Source: Sphingobium sp. EM0848
GTDB taxonomy: Bacteria > Pseudomonadota > Alphaproteobacteria > Sphingomonadales > Sphingomonadaceae
Length of the DNA stretch: 64,000 bases
Direction of reading: 5' to 3'
NCBI RefSeq assembly: GCF_013375555.1
Contig: NZ_JABXWB010000001.1
Location: 620,001-684,000 of the forward strand
The notes under the pieces are model-generated. The model ran no database searches. It saw only the letters and a program-made list of their open reading frames with translations, and was not told where the DNA came from. Made by a program: the position numbers and the translations under genes. Shown here piece by piece: positions 1-9,089 of this stretch; position 1 is the first letter of the stretch; each line of letters begins with the position of its first letter.

Positions 1-483
1 GAGGTCCGGCTCGGCCCCGTCGTGTCCGAAGTGCAATGGAATCGTATCCAGCAACTCATCGAAAAGGGTGTCGAGGAAGGCGCGACGGTCGTGGCGGGCG
101 GGCCCGGACGGCCGGACGGACTGAAGCGCGGCTATTTCGTGAAACCGACCATCTTTGCCGATGTGACGCCCGACATGACGGTGGTTCGGGAGGAGATTTT
201 CGGGCCGGTGCTGGTGATCCAGGCCTATGTGGATGAAGCCGACGCCATCGCGCTGGCGAACGATACGCCCTATGGGCTGGCCGCCTATATCCAGAGCGGC
301 GATCCCGCCCGCGCCAATCGGGTGGCGCGGCAATTGCGCGCCGGTCAGGTGACGCTCAATGCGGCGGGCCTGGACTTCACGGCGCCCTTTGGCGGCTATA
401 AGCAGTCCGGCAATGGACGCGAATGGGGCGACCATGGCTTTGCCGAATATCTGGAAACCAAGGCCATGCTGGGCCACGGATAA
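1..483 (+). CDS. aldehyde dehydrogenase family protein, C-terminal part (5' truncated by window edge)
   Basis: The reading frame is open from base 1 (EVRLGPVVSE...) and ends at TAA 481-483, leaving 160 codons of a protein normally about 480-500 aa. The visible part is the C-terminal third of an NAD(P)-dependent aldehyde dehydrogenase. The EEIFGPV block is at codons 64-70, followed by the NDTPYGLAAY segment and the APFGGYKQSG/GRE block before the C-terminus. The catalytic Cys and Glu lie upstream of the window. The GTG at 22 is an internal codon, not the start. The gene is convergent with the SDR at 532, with a hairpin between them. The family is certain; the substrate is unknown, and the setting suggests aldehyde oxidation in a catabolic route. 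Confidence 0.9.
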   Translation, partial: EVRLGPVVSEVQWNRIQQLIEKGVEEGATVVAGGPGRPDGLKRGYFVKPTIFADVTPDMTVVREEIFGPVLVIQAYVDEADAIALANDTPYGLAAYIQSGDPARANRVARQLRAGQVTLNAAGLDFTAPFGGYKQSGNGREWGDHGFAEYLETKAMLGHG

Positions 484-491
484 AGGGGGCG

Positions 492-519
492 CGGGGCAGG
501 GCCAGCCGGTCCTGCCCCG
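492..519. terminator. hairpin between convergent genes
   Basis: A 9-bp perfect inverted repeat CGGGGCAGG/CCTGCCCCG with a 10-nt loop lies between the aldehyde dehydrogenase stop and the SDR stop. There is no U-tract, so it may act as a bidirectional terminator or only as an mRNA end barrier. Confidence 0.5.
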
Positions 520-531
520 ATGCAGTGGGGA

Positions 532-1212
532 TCAGCCGCCGCGTGTCACGGGAATGAGGGCGCCGCTGATCGCGCCCGCCTCTGCCGAGCACAGGAAGGC
601 GATGACATCGGCAATCGCCCTGGGCTTCACCCATGTGCTGGTGTCGGCGTCCGGCATGTCGCGCCGATTGGTCGGCGTATCGATGATGCTGGGCAGGACG
701 GCGTTGACGGTGATGTCGCGGTCGGCAAATTCGGCGGCAAGCGTCTCAGTCAACCGATGGACCGCCGATTTCGATGCGGCATAGGCGCCCATGCCGGTGT
801 CCGCTCGAAGTGCGGCGAATGCGCCGACATTGACGATCCGCGCGGCCGATTGGTTCAGCAGGAAGGGAAGGGCGGCTTTGATCGCATTCGCCGTCGTCTG
901 AAGGTTCAATGCGTAGAGTTTCAGCCAGCTGGCAGGATCGCCATCCTCGAACTTCTGCCAGACAAAGCCGCCGGCGACATTGATAAGGGCGTCGATCCCG
1001 CCAAGCCGCTCCGCAGCTTCGCGAAGCGCCTGTTCCGCGGATGAAGGATCGGCCAGGTCGACATCGCCTATCGCCACGCCGCCTTCGGGCCATCCGGCAG
1101 GAACCGGCGCATAATCGATGCACGCGACTTGCACCCCGAACGATTGGAAACAGGCTGTTACTGCCTGACCCAGTGCACCAAATGCGCCTGTCACGACTGC
1201 CGACTTCACCAT
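532..1212 (-). CDS. SDR family oxidoreductase lacking the canonical catalytic Ser
   Basis: This is a 226-aa short-chain dehydrogenase/reductase. The nucleotide-binding motif is TGAFGALG (8-15), an NVAG block is near 78-81, and the catalytic Tyr144/Lys148 pair is in YAASK. The position that usually holds the catalytic Ser (about 13 residues before Tyr) is in VNVGAF, so Ser is replaced by Gly/Ala. The start is ATG at 1212, preceded by GGAGG and four T residues; an upstream TTG at 1227 is in frame but contains the RBS. The gene stands alone on the minus strand, convergent with the aldehyde dehydrogenase. The altered active site makes a standard alcohol dehydrogenase role less certain; the substrate is unknown. 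Confidence 0.88.
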   Translation of the reverse strand: MVKSAVVTGAFGALGQAVTACFQSFGVQVACIDYAPVPAGWPEGGVAIGDVDLADPSSAEQALREAAERLGGIDALINVAGGFVWQKFEDGDPASWLKLYALNLQTTANAIKAALPFLLNQSAARIVNVGAFAALRADTGMGAYAASKSAVHRLTETLAAEFADRDITVNAVLPSIIDTPTNRRDMPDADTSTWVKPRAIADVIAFLCSAEAGAISGALIPVTRGG

Positions 1213-1323
1213 AAAACCTCCATTCAAACGCGAAACAATATTACACTGCTCCGCTACAATTCCGGGCAGGGGATTTGCCAGTCATCCGATGGATAGTGGA
1301 TCGTCGCAGCAGGAAATTGCGGA

Positions 1324-1335
1324 TGCAATATTGCA
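1324..1335. promoter_or_regulatory. AT-rich palindrome upstream of the SDR
   Basis: A perfect 12-bp palindrome TGCAATATTGCA lies in the gap between the SDR start (1212) and the DUF1330 stop (1378), both minus strand. A related CAATATTA copy is at 1236-1243. It may be an operator for the SDR. It does not match the 16-bp repeat found elsewhere in the window. Confidence 0.3.
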
Positions 1336-1377
1336 ATGCCTGACGGTGCGGGCCAAATGGCGCCGACGACCCGATAT

Positions 1378-1665
1378 TCAGACGCCCTGGATGATGAAGG
1401 CGCGATAATCGGCGCCCAGATGCCGGTGCCGCTTCGCGTCCTGATAGGCCGGGCTGTCATACCAGGCCCTGGCCGCTTCCACCGTCTTGAACTCTACGAT
1501 GACCGCGCTGTCCGTCGGCGGGCCTTCCAGTGTTTCCGTCGCTCCATAGACGGCGCGGGGGATCGCTTCATGTCCGGCGAAGGTGGGGCCGGCCATCCTC
1601 GCATAGATTTTCATCTCCTCCTCGTCGCGGATATTTTCACGCATGAAGACAATATAGGCCGGCAT
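1378..1665 (-). CDS. DUF1330 family protein
   Basis: This 95-aa small protein has the ferredoxin-like alpha/beta fold expected of DUF1330. It begins MPAYIVFMRENI and carries the family-like segment ARAWYDSPAYQDAKRHR near residues 63-79. The start is ATG at 1665 with AGGGAG six bases upstream; the longer in-frame reading to 1707 has no RBS. It lies divergently from acetoacetyl-CoA synthetase and shares its 210-bp promoter region, which contains a copy of the window-wide inverted repeat at 1763. The biochemical role of DUF1330 proteins is not established. They often sit among catabolic genes, and a small-molecule isomerase or monooxygenase-like role is only a guess. Confidence 0.85.
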   Translation of the reverse strand: MPAYIVFMRENIRDEEEMKIYARMAGPTFAGHEAIPRAVYGATETLEGPPTDSAVIVEFKTVEAARAWYDSPAYQDAKRHRHLGADYRAFIIQGV

Positions 1666-1762
1666 GTAACACTCCCTTCTTTGACATGCTGAGAGGCGGT
1701 GATGCACGGCGGCGCGTGCGCAGTCCAGTGTCGGGCAGGCATGGATCGCGCCTGCCGCACGG

Positions 1763-1778
1763 CTTCACATTCCTGATG
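1763..1778. promoter_or_regulatory. putative operator, CATYA-N6-TRATG type (one mismatch)
   Basis: CTTCACATTCCTGATG matches the shared 16-bp inverted repeat with one arm mismatch. It lies between the divergent DUF1330 (start 1665) and acetoacetyl-CoA synthetase (start 1876) genes. Confidence 0.45.
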
Positions 1779-1875
1779 GATTGGCAGGCAATGACGGATT
1801 GCTCTTCGCTCGGCCTGCGGTTCATTCCATTCTTCCATCGATTGCGGGGCGGATGTGAGAGGATGGAAAGAAGGC

Positions 1876-3873
1876 ATGACAGTCGAAGGAGAATTGCTGT
1901 GGCGTCCGTCGCAGGATTTTGCGTCCGGATCCAACCTTGCGCAATATATGGAATGGCTAAGGCCGCGGGGGCATGATTTCACAGACTATCCCGCCCTGTG
2001 GCGCTGGTCGGTTGACGAACCCGATGCGTTCTGGGCGTCCTTGTGGGACTATTTCCAGATATGGTCCGACCGGCCATATGAAGAGGTCTGCACCAAGGGG
2101 GCCATGATCGATGCGCGCTGGTTTACCGGATCGCGCGTCAATTATGCCGAACATGTGCTGCGAAACCTGGATTCCAGGGGCGGGGACGCAGTGGCCATCC
2201 ACTATCGGTCCGAAATGCGGCCCGGCGGCACGGTCAGCTGGCAGGAACTCGAGGAGAAGGTCCGCCGGCTGGCGACCGCGATGCGCGATCTGGGGGTTGT
2301 GCCCGGCGATCGGGTCGTATCCTATATGCCCAATATTCCCGAAACGGCCATAGCGATGCTGGCGACCGTGGCGATTGGCGCCATCTGGTCGTCCGCGGCG
2401 CCGGAATTCGGGGTCGGCACCGTGACGGACCGTTTCGCGCAGATCGAGCCCAAGCTGATCTTTGCCGCCGATGGTTATCGGTTCGCGGGCAGGGATTTCG
2501 ACCGGCGCGCGGATATCGCCGCCATCGTCGGGAAACTGCCCACGCTCGAACATCTGGTCTGGCTGGATTATGCCCATCCATCCGGCGCGCCGGTGGCCCA
2601 TCGGGGCCTCCGCAAATGGGACGATCTGGTGGCGGGCGACGCGCCGCCGCGCGAGCAGTTCCGCTACGAACGGGTGCCGCACGATCATCCGCTCTGGATA
2701 TTGTTCTCGTCGGGCACCACGGGTCTGCCCAAGCCCATTGTGCAGGGCCATGTCGGCGTGCTGATCCAGCATATGAAGGGCATGAGCTTTCATGTGAACA
2801 TCCGGCCCGGAACCGTGCTGTTCATCTACAGCACGACCGGGTGGATGATGTGGAACTCCACTATGTCCGCGCTGTGCGTGGGCGGCGGCACCGTCCTGTA
2901 CGACGGCAGCCCCTTCGCCGATGGCGTGGGAACGCTGTTCGCCGTCGCGCAGGATACCGGCGCGCATGTCCTGGGCGCCAGTCCGACGCTGGTGCAGGCC
3001 GCGGCCAAGGCCGGTTTCCGGCCGCGCGACCATTTCGCCCTCGATGCGCTGGAGGAGATCATATTGGGCGGCGCGCCCTCGACGCCCGAAACTTTCGCCT
3101 GGTTCTATGACGCTGTGAAGACCGATCTGTGGGTCACATCGCAATGCGGCGGCACGGAACTATGTTCGGGCATTGTCGGTGGCGTTCCCATCCAGCCCAT
3201 ATATGCGGGCGAGATACAGGGGCCGATGCTGGGCATCGACGTGGCCGCCTTTGACGATCAGGGCCGTCCCGTGATCGACGAGGTCGGCGAGATGGTCATC
3301 ACAAAGCCCGTTCCGTCAATGCCGCTCTATTTCTGGAACGACCCCGACAAGTCCCGCTATCGGGCCAGCTATTTCGAGACCTTTCCGGAGGTCTGGCAGC
3401 AGGGCGACCTGTTCAAGATGAACGACAGGCTTGGCTGCTATGTCTACGGAAGGTCGGACGCGACGCTCAACCGTTTCGGCGTCCGCATCGGCACGGCTGA
3501 AATTTACCGCACGCTCGAAAAGGTGGAAGGGGTGCAGGACGGGCTGGTGCTGTGCTGCAATCTTGCGGGCGGCGATTATTACATGCCCTTGTTCGTCAAG
3601 CTGAAGGAGGGCGTCGCGCCGGACGATGCGGTCAGGGCAGCAATTATTCGCCGATTGCGCGACGAGAACAGCCCGCGCCATGTGCCGGATGAAATCCTGT
3701 TCGTGCCGGATATTCCCTATACCATGACGGGCAAGCGGTTGGAAATTCCCGTACGCAAGATATTGCTGGGCGCGGAGGCCGCAAAGGTCGCGAGTAGGGA
3801 AACCATGGCCAATCCGGCGAGCCTGGACTGGTTCACCGACTTCGCCGCGTGCAAGGGGCTGGTCGGGCTGTGA
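1876..3873 (+). CDS. aacS: acetoacetate--CoA ligase
   Basis: This 665-aa enzyme should activate acetoacetate (or a related 3-oxo acid) with ATP and CoA in the cytoplasm. It is an ANL-superfamily member of the usual acetoacetyl-CoA synthetase length. The AMP-binding P-loop SSGTTGLPK is near residues 278-286, followed by the family-typical run containing STTGWMMWN, and the C-terminal TGKRLEIPVRK segment carries the catalytic Lys. The N-terminal W-x-P and the segment around WSVDEPDAFW also fit the AacS family. ATG 1876 is preferred over GTG 1855 because the protein then begins where AacS homologues do, although the SD (GAAGG) is close. It is convergent with an MDR gene. It probably returns acetoacetate, an end product of the pathway, to acetoacetyl-CoA. 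Confidence 0.93.
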   Translation: MTVEGELLWRPSQDFASGSNLAQYMEWLRPRGHDFTDYPALWRWSVDEPDAFWASLWDYFQIWSDRPYEEVCTKGAMIDARWFTGSRVNYAEHVLRNLDSRGGDAVAIHYRSEMRPGGTVSWQELEEKVRRLATAMRDLGVVPGDRVVSYMPNIPETAIAMLATVAIGAIWSSAAPEFGVGTVTDRFAQIEPKLIFAADGYRFAGRDFDRRADIAAIVGKLPTLEHLVWLDYAHPSGAPVAHRGLRKWDDLVAGDAPPREQFRYERVPHDHPLWILFSSGTTGLPKPIVQGHVGVLIQHMKGMSFHVNIRPGTVLFIYSTTGWMMWNSTMSALCVGGGTVLYDGSPFADGVGTLFAVAQDTGAHVLGASPTLVQAAAKAGFRPRDHFALDALEEIILGGAPSTPETFAWFYDAVKTDLWVTSQCGGTELCSGIVGGVPIQPIYAGEIQGPMLGIDVAAFDDQGRPVIDEVGEMVITKPVPSMPLYFWNDPDKSRYRASYFETFPEVWQQGDLFKMNDRLGCYVYGRSDATLNRFGVRIGTAEIYRTLEKVEGVQDGLVLCCNLAGGDYYMPLFVKLKEGVAPDDAVRAAIIRRLRDENSPRHVPDEILFVPDIPYTMTGKRLEIPVRKILLGAEAAKVASRETMANPASLDWFTDFAACKGLVGL

Positions 3874-3903
3874 CATTCAGGCCCGACCCGGCGGAGGTTT
3901 GTA

Positions 3904-4905
3904 TCAGAAGTCGATGGCGATCTTGCCGAAATGCGCGCCTTTTTCCTGAAGCAGAAATGCGGATTGCAGTTCTTCCAGAGGAAATTGATTGCCGATGACG
4001 GGGCGGATGCCCGTTGTCTCCAGCGCGCGGACGGTGTCGAGTTGGTGGCGGCGGCTGCCCACCGTGATGCCTGCTATCGTCAATTGCTTGCCGAATATCC
4101 GCGCGGTCGGCACCGGCCCCTGGATGCCGGCCAGCACGCCGACCAGTGAGATCGTTCCGCCATAGCGCGTCGCGGCGATGGATTGCTCCAGGGTCGCGGC
4201 GCCCCCCGTCTCGACGACGATATCGACGCCTTTGCCGGAAAGCCGGTTCGCAGTCGCGCCCCAAGCCGGATCGCTGCGATAGTTGATGACCTCGTCCGCG
4301 CCGAGCGCGCGTAGCCGCTCCAGCTTTTCGTCGGATGAGGATGTCGCGATGACGCGGGCGCCCATCGCCTTGGCCAGTTGCAGGGCGTAGACCGATACGC
4401 CGCCGCTGCCCATGACGAGGACCGTGTTGCCCGCCTTCAGTTGGCCCTTGGGGACAAGCGCGCGCCATGCGGTGACGCCAGCGCAGGTGATCGTGGCGGC
4501 TTCCCTGTGGCTGAAGCCGCGTGGCGCATGGGTGAAGGCGTGCCATGGCGCGCAAACCATGTCCCTGGCGAAACCGTCGATCCCGTCTCCGGGCACGTTG
4601 GACGGGCGCGCATCGGGTTCGCGCCCGTCGATCCAGTCAGGAAAGAAGGTGGAAACGACATGATCGCCAACGGCAAATTCCGTGACATCCGCGCCGACGG
4701 CAACGACCGTTCCCGCGCCGTCGGACAGGGGGACAATGCCGGAAACGGTCGGAATCCGGCCGGATACCACACCATAATCATGATAGTTTAGCGAGCTTGC
4801 GCTGATCCGGACAACGATTTCGCCTGTCGCCGGAGCCGGGGGTTCCGCCTCTTGGACCAACGCAAGGTTTCCGATTCCTGGTGCGGGCAAGCGAACGGCT
4901 CTCAC
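3904..4905 (-). CDS. zinc-independent MDR family NAD(P)-dependent alcohol dehydrogenase/quinone oxidoreductase
   Basis: This 333-aa medium-chain dehydrogenase/reductase has an N-terminal GroES-like domain containing SSLNYHDY and a Rossmann domain with GSGGVSVYALQLAKAMGA and downstream ATSSSDEKLERLRALGAD. The GHE zinc-ligand motif of classical alcohol dehydrogenases is absent (PLSDGAG instead), so it is probably a zinc-free reductase acting on an enone or quinone. The start is GTG at 4905 with GGGAGAG upstream; in-frame codons further upstream add a basic leader without an RBS. It lies 77 bp downstream of an ACAD in the same direction, probably in one transcript. Confidence 0.88.
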   Translation of the reverse strand: MRAVRLPAPGIGNLALVQEAEPPAPATGEIVVRISASSLNYHDYGVVSGRIPTVSGIVPLSDGAGTVVAVGADVTEFAVGDHVVSTFFPDWIDGREPDARPSNVPGDGIDGFARDMVCAPWHAFTHAPRGFSHREAATITCAGVTAWRALVPKGQLKAGNTVLVMGSGGVSVYALQLAKAMGARVIATSSSDEKLERLRALGADEVINYRSDPAWGATANRLSGKGVDIVVETGGAATLEQSIAATRYGGTISLVGVLAGIQGPVPTARIFGKQLTIAGITVGSRRHQLDTVRALETTGIRPVIGNQFPLEELQSAFLLQEKGAHFGKIAIDF

Positions 4906-4982
4906 ATTTCTCTCCCTGTCGGTTTTTCGCCTTGGCCGCCTGGCGACGGTCAAGCGGCGTTTCTCCCTGTTTCCCCTGTCTT

Positions 4983-6197
4983 TCAGCCAACAATTTCGCG
5001 ACCGAGGAAATGTCGCGCAATGATCCATTTCTGAATTTCGTTGGCGCCCTCGTATATCTCACCGATCTTGGAATCGCGATAGATCGCTTCCAAAGCTTTT
5101 TGCTCTCCCGTCGCTCCCATTTCCTTGACGAAACCATAGGCGCCGCTGACCTGAATGGCGTCGCGTGCGACATCGACTGCCGCCCGCGACCCAACGATCT
5201 TGGCCATGGCGGCTTCGACTTCGCACGATTCTCCCGCATCATAGATGGCGCCCGCCTTGTGGAACAGGGCGCGCCCCTGTTCGACGGCGATGGCATGGTC
5301 CGCGAAGGTCATCTGCCAATGCTGGAACCGGCCCAGTTCCTGGCCGAAGACCTTGCGCCGGCTCATATGATCGCTCGCTATGTCGAAGGCGGCCTGAGCC
5401 ATGCCCACACCGACCGCGCCGATGCCCATGCGCCCGATCGTCAACGCACCCAGCGCGCCGCGCAGTCCCGCCCCCACTTCGCCGACGACATGGTCGTCCG
5501 CAACGAAGCTGTCCTCGAACAGTACGTCGGATGTCAGCTGCGGATGATTGCCCATTTTCCGGTCAGGGTCCGCGACGCTGACGCCATTGTCGCGCATGTT
5601 GACGAGCAGCAATGTCTGTGCCTTGTCGCCGGTGCGGCACAGCACCAGCATATGGTCGGCCGCCACGGCGTTGGTGATCCACCGCTTGCGCCCCGAAATG
5701 CGCCAGCCGCCCTCGACCTTGACCGCTCTGGTCTGCATGCGCGCCGGCGACAGGTCGGTGCTGGCGTCCGGCTCGCTTGTCGCGAAACTGCACACGATTT
5801 CGCCCTTGATGAGCCGGGGGAGATAGGATTGGCGCAGATGCGGCGCTGCCCGGTCGAGCGTCTGGCCCACAAGGATAAGCTGTGCGTCGAGAAGCGCGGA
5901 CGCCACGCCCGATGAATAATAGGCGATCTCTTCCAGCGCCACGAGCAGCGCGAGCGTTGGATGCTTGAGGTCTCGCCCGCCCACATCGGCCGCGAAGGGG
6001 ATCCCCAATATGCCCGCGGCGGCCATCTGTCCAAGCATGGCCCGAGGAAAGCTGTCTCGCGTTTCCGCGCGATTGTTCAGTTCATGCGCAACCAGGCGGA
6101 GATGGGTGTCGGCAAAATGCCTGACCTCCGCGCGGATGCCCTTCACTTCGTCGGGCAGATAATGATCCGACCACAATCGCGTGTCGCGCCTCTCCAT
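4983..6197 (-). CDS. acyl-CoA dehydrogenase (canonical Glu type)
   Basis: This 404-aa FAD enzyme should introduce an alpha,beta double bond into an acyl-CoA. FAD- and substrate-binding segments include SFATSEPDASTDLS and RKRWITNA. The C-terminus has IYEGANEIQ, with Glu383 at the catalytic-base position of short/medium-chain ACADs. The start is ATG at 6197, preceded by AGAGG with 5-nt spacing; two upstream Met codons lack an RBS. It is divergent from a TonB-dependent receptor, sharing a promoter region with an inverted repeat at 6324, and is followed by an MDR gene. The chain or ring specificity is unknown. Confidence 0.93.
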   Translation of the reverse strand: MERRDTRLWSDHYLPDEVKGIRAEVRHFADTHLRLVAHELNNRAETRDSFPRAMLGQMAAAGILGIPFAADVGGRDLKHPTLALLVALEEIAYYSSGVASALLDAQLILVGQTLDRAAPHLRQSYLPRLIKGEIVCSFATSEPDASTDLSPARMQTRAVKVEGGWRISGRKRWITNAVAADHMLVLCRTGDKAQTLLLVNMRDNGVSVADPDRKMGNHPQLTSDVLFEDSFVADDHVVGEVGAGLRGALGALTIGRMGIGAVGVGMAQAAFDIASDHMSRRKVFGQELGRFQHWQMTFADHAIAVEQGRALFHKAGAIYDAGESCEVEAAMAKIVGSRAAVDVARDAIQVSGAYGFVKEMGATGEQKALEAIYRDSKIGEIYEGANEIQKWIIARHFLGREIVG

Positions 6198-6323
6198 GAT
6201 AGCCTCTTGTCCCATATCATATTTGCCGTTTGAGCCGGTTTCGACCCATCCTGATGGTTTGGATATGCTCAAGTATCACGACATGGGCGCAAATCGCGGA
6301 CAGACGACAGCTCTGCCAGGATG

Positions 6324-6337
6324 ATTACAGGTGTAAT
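6324..6337. promoter_or_regulatory. putative operator, ATTACA-N2-TGTAAT inverted repeat
   Basis: This perfect 6-bp-arm inverted repeat (ATTACAGGTGTAAT) lies between the divergent ACAD (6197) and receptor (6472). It matches the inner part of the shared CATYA-N6-TRATG repeat, with the outer bases changed. Confidence 0.45.
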
Positions 6338-6471
6338 AAGCCAGTTCGGACCAGCGGACTGACTTGAGAACTTCAGCATCGTCAACCAAAAACGTAGACC
6401 ACAAGAGACATTCGCATTCACGTTTAAGCCGGGGAGCCAAAGGTGGCGTAATACCGGCCGGGGAGGATTTT

Positions 6472-8913
6472 ATGAAATATCGGTTTTTGCTGGCTGCAAG
6501 CGTCGCCGCCCTCCCGCTCTCGCCTGCATATGCGCAGGAGTCGGCGGAAGCTCCGGCGGATCAGGGGGCGACCTCGCCACAGGCGGCCGTCGACGGCGGC
6601 GATATCATCGTCACGGCGCGGCGGCGCGCGGAAACCCTTCAGACCGTGCCCGTCGCCGTTACCGCGGTGAGCGGCGAAAATCTGAGGTCCTTGGGGGTGG
6701 TCAATGCCCTGGATCTTGCGCGCGTGACGCCGTCATTGACGCCGACCAGCGTTTTTTCTTCAAATCACCTCAATTTCACCATTCGCGGCCAGGCGCCGGA
6801 GAATAATAACTTCGGCAACAATCCGACCGTCGAGATCTATTTTGCAGATGTCGTTCAAATATATCCATCGCTGGCGGGTATTTATGACATGGATTCCGTC
6901 CAGGTCCTGCGCGGGCCCCAGGGTACGTTGTTCGGGCGTGCCGCAAATGGCGGCGCCGTTCTTTATTCTCCAAAGGCGCCGGGCAATGAATTCGAGGGAT
7001 ATATTTCTGGCCAGATCGGAAATTATAATGATCGAGAAGTCGAAGGCGCGCTGACCATTCCGGTCGTGCCTGATGTCTTGAGCATTCGCGTTGCGGGCAA
7101 TGTTGTCCGGCGTGACGGTTATACGAAGATCTTGAACCAGGATAATTTTGACCTGGACAACAAGCATTCTGACGCGTTTCGCATCACCGCGAAATTGACG
7201 CCGAATGAATGGCTGACCAATACGACCATATTCGATTATTCCAATGTGGATTCGCACCAGAGCTCATGGTATCTGCTGGCGGCACGGCCGAACGGATTGG
7301 CGTCGACCATTTTCTCGCCTACGTCGCCCTACCCCTTCTTCAACGCGTTCCTTGCTGCCAATCCGGATCTGGCGGCTATCCCGGGGGTCAGTCAGGGACT
7401 TCAGGGCTATCTGAACACGGTGCAACAACTGGGGCCGCGCAAGGTCTATTACAACACGCCGTCGGATTTTCTGATATACAAGAACAAGGTACAGAATTTC
7501 ATCAACAAGCTTGAACTGGACTTTGATGCGGTCAAACTGAAATATGTGCTGGGCTACCAGCGCATGTATGTCGCGCTCGGCTATTCCGCGGACGCCTCAC
7601 CCTTTCCGATACTTGACGGTTATCAGCCGACATTCGCTCCTACCGCGCGTGCGTCGCAGAAAAAGCAGTTCTCGCACGAGTTGCAGCTGTCCGGAATGGT
7701 CGGCAACAGCCTCGACTGGATGGTCGGTGGATATTATGAAGAACGTGACGACATAGTTCCTGGCAACACGCTCTTTGGCCAGGCGTTTGGTGGCTTTTTT
7801 ACTGGCTCTACGACCACTGTGCTCAATGGCATCGATACGCGAAGCAAGGCGATTTTCGGTCAGGCGACATATAAAGTCACGAACAAGCTGCGCGTCACGG
7901 GAGGCATTCGCTACACCTGGGATAACATCCATGCACAAAGTTATTCCGCATTGACGCCCACGGGCCTTCCCAACGGTCAGGCAAGCGGCATCACTGTATG
8001 CCCGGGAACCAACACGCCTTTTTCAGTGTATGAGGCTGCTTGTCGAGGCGTTTTGACCAGGCAGTCTCCGAACGATGCAAACTGGACCGGCAGCATCGAC
8101 TGGCGGCCGACGGACAATATGATGTTCTATGCGTCGGCAAAGCATGGCTACCGTCCAGGTGGTGTTTCGACGACGGTCGTTGTACCTGCACTTCGCGAAT
8201 ATAAGCCCGAATCCATCACCGAATATGAATTGGGCGCCAAACTGAATGGCTATATCGGAACGGTGCGGGGGCGGCTTGCGCTTTCGCTGTTCCAGCAGGA
8301 AATCCGCGACGCGCAACGCGGCGTCATCATCTTCAATCCTCTGACTTCGCAGGCGCAGGGCTTCACGACCAATGCCGCCAAGGCGCAGGTTCGTGGTGTC
8401 GAGGTTGAAGGCGAACTGATCTTCAACAAATGGTTCCGCATCTCGGGCTTTGCCGATTATACCGATGCCAAGTACAAGGCCTTTGACATTCCGGTCATCG
8501 GCCTGACCGGGGGCGAACTGGCGATCGTGGGCCATGATGAGGCCACCGCTAATCCCTTTCCCAATGTTCCCAAATATCACGCCAGCGTCAACGCGACGGT
8601 GACGCTGCCCGTGCCGGACGACTGGGGCAAGATCAGCGTCAACGCCAATTATCTCTACCAGTCGCGATTTGTCTTTGCCGTGCAGAGCGATCTTGAACCT
8701 GAGGCGGTTGCGCCGGGCTACGGGCTGGTGAACGGACGCATTGCGTGGAACGATGTGCTGGGCGCGCCTGTCGATGCGAGCTTCTTCGTGAACAACCTGA
8801 CGAACAAGACCTATTTCCGTGGCGGTATCGGCCTTCAGACGCTGCTGGGCATCACGCACGCGTCGGTCGGCGAGCCGCGGACCTATGGGATGCAGTTGCG
8901 CTTTCGCTTCTGA
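6472..8913 (+). CDS. TonB-dependent outer-membrane receptor
   Basis: This 813-aa protein is predicted to be a 22-stranded outer-membrane barrel for TonB-driven uptake. It has an N-terminal signal peptide (MKYRFLLAASVAALPLSPAYA, cleavage near residue 21-23). The plug domain starts with GDIIVTARRRAE near residue 43 and carries the QVLRGPQGTLFGR block. The C-terminal strand ends in Phe (YGMQLRFRF). The start is ATG 6472 with GGGAGGATTTT directly upstream; an upstream in-frame ATG at 6364 would bury the signal peptide. It is divergent from an ACAD. The sphingomonad OAR/FecA-like type and the setting suggest a hydrophobic organic substrate rather than a siderophore, but this is inference. Confidence 0.95.
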   Translation: MKYRFLLAASVAALPLSPAYAQESAEAPADQGATSPQAAVDGGDIIVTARRRAETLQTVPVAVTAVSGENLRSLGVVNALDLARVTPSLTPTSVFSSNHLNFTIRGQAPENNNFGNNPTVEIYFADVVQIYPSLAGIYDMDSVQVLRGPQGTLFGRAANGGAVLYSPKAPGNEFEGYISGQIGNYNDREVEGALTIPVVPDVLSIRVAGNVVRRDGYTKILNQDNFDLDNKHSDAFRITAKLTPNEWLTNTTIFDYSNVDSHQSSWYLLAARPNGLASTIFSPTSPYPFFNAFLAANPDLAAIPGVSQGLQGYLNTVQQLGPRKVYYNTPSDFLIYKNKVQNFINKLELDFDAVKLKYVLGYQRMYVALGYSADASPFPILDGYQPTFAPTARASQKKQFSHELQLSGMVGNSLDWMVGGYYEERDDIVPGNTLFGQAFGGFFTGSTTTVLNGIDTRSKAIFGQATYKVTNKLRVTGGIRYTWDNIHAQSYSALTPTGLPNGQASGITVCPGTNTPFSVYEAACRGVLTRQSPNDANWTGSIDWRPTDNMMFYASAKHGYRPGGVSTTVVVPALREYKPESITEYELGAKLNGYIGTVRGRLALSLFQQEIRDAQRGVIIFNPLTSQAQGFTTNAAKAQVRGVEVEGELIFNKWFRISGFADYTDAKYKAFDIPVIGLTGGELAIVGHDEATANPFPNVPKYHASVNATVTLPVPDDWGKISVNANYLYQSRFVFAVQSDLEPEAVAPGYGLVNGRIAWNDVLGAPVDASFFVNNLTNKTYFRGGIGLQTLLGITHASVGEPRTYGMQLRFRF

Positions 8914-8940
8914 CCGTTCGCAATGGGCCGCCGGGCCGCC

Positions 8941-8956
8941 CTTTACATCTGTAATG
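8941..8956. promoter_or_regulatory. putative operator, CATYA-N6-TRATG type (one mismatch)
   Basis: CTTTACATCTGTAATG, with a perfect inner TTACA-N2-TGTAA palindrome, lies 28 bp after the receptor stop and about 134 bp before the deacylase start. It is probably the control region of the deacylase-SDR-receptor operon. Confidence 0.45.
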
Positions 8957-9089
8957 GATGGTCCGGCGGGCGTGACCTTTGGTCCCCGATATACGATCAT
9001 GGATGTGGAACAGGATGCGTCTGCATGTAGCGCGCGCCTTGTCATAAAGGGCGGCGGGTAAATCCGCTATCCGACCATAGGAGACAAGA

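Noticed and set aside
1957..3144. 395-aa open frame antisense to acetoacetyl-CoA synthetase
   Set aside because: It is a shadow of the sense gene. Composition is Arg/Pro/Gly-rich and no RBS or motif is visible.
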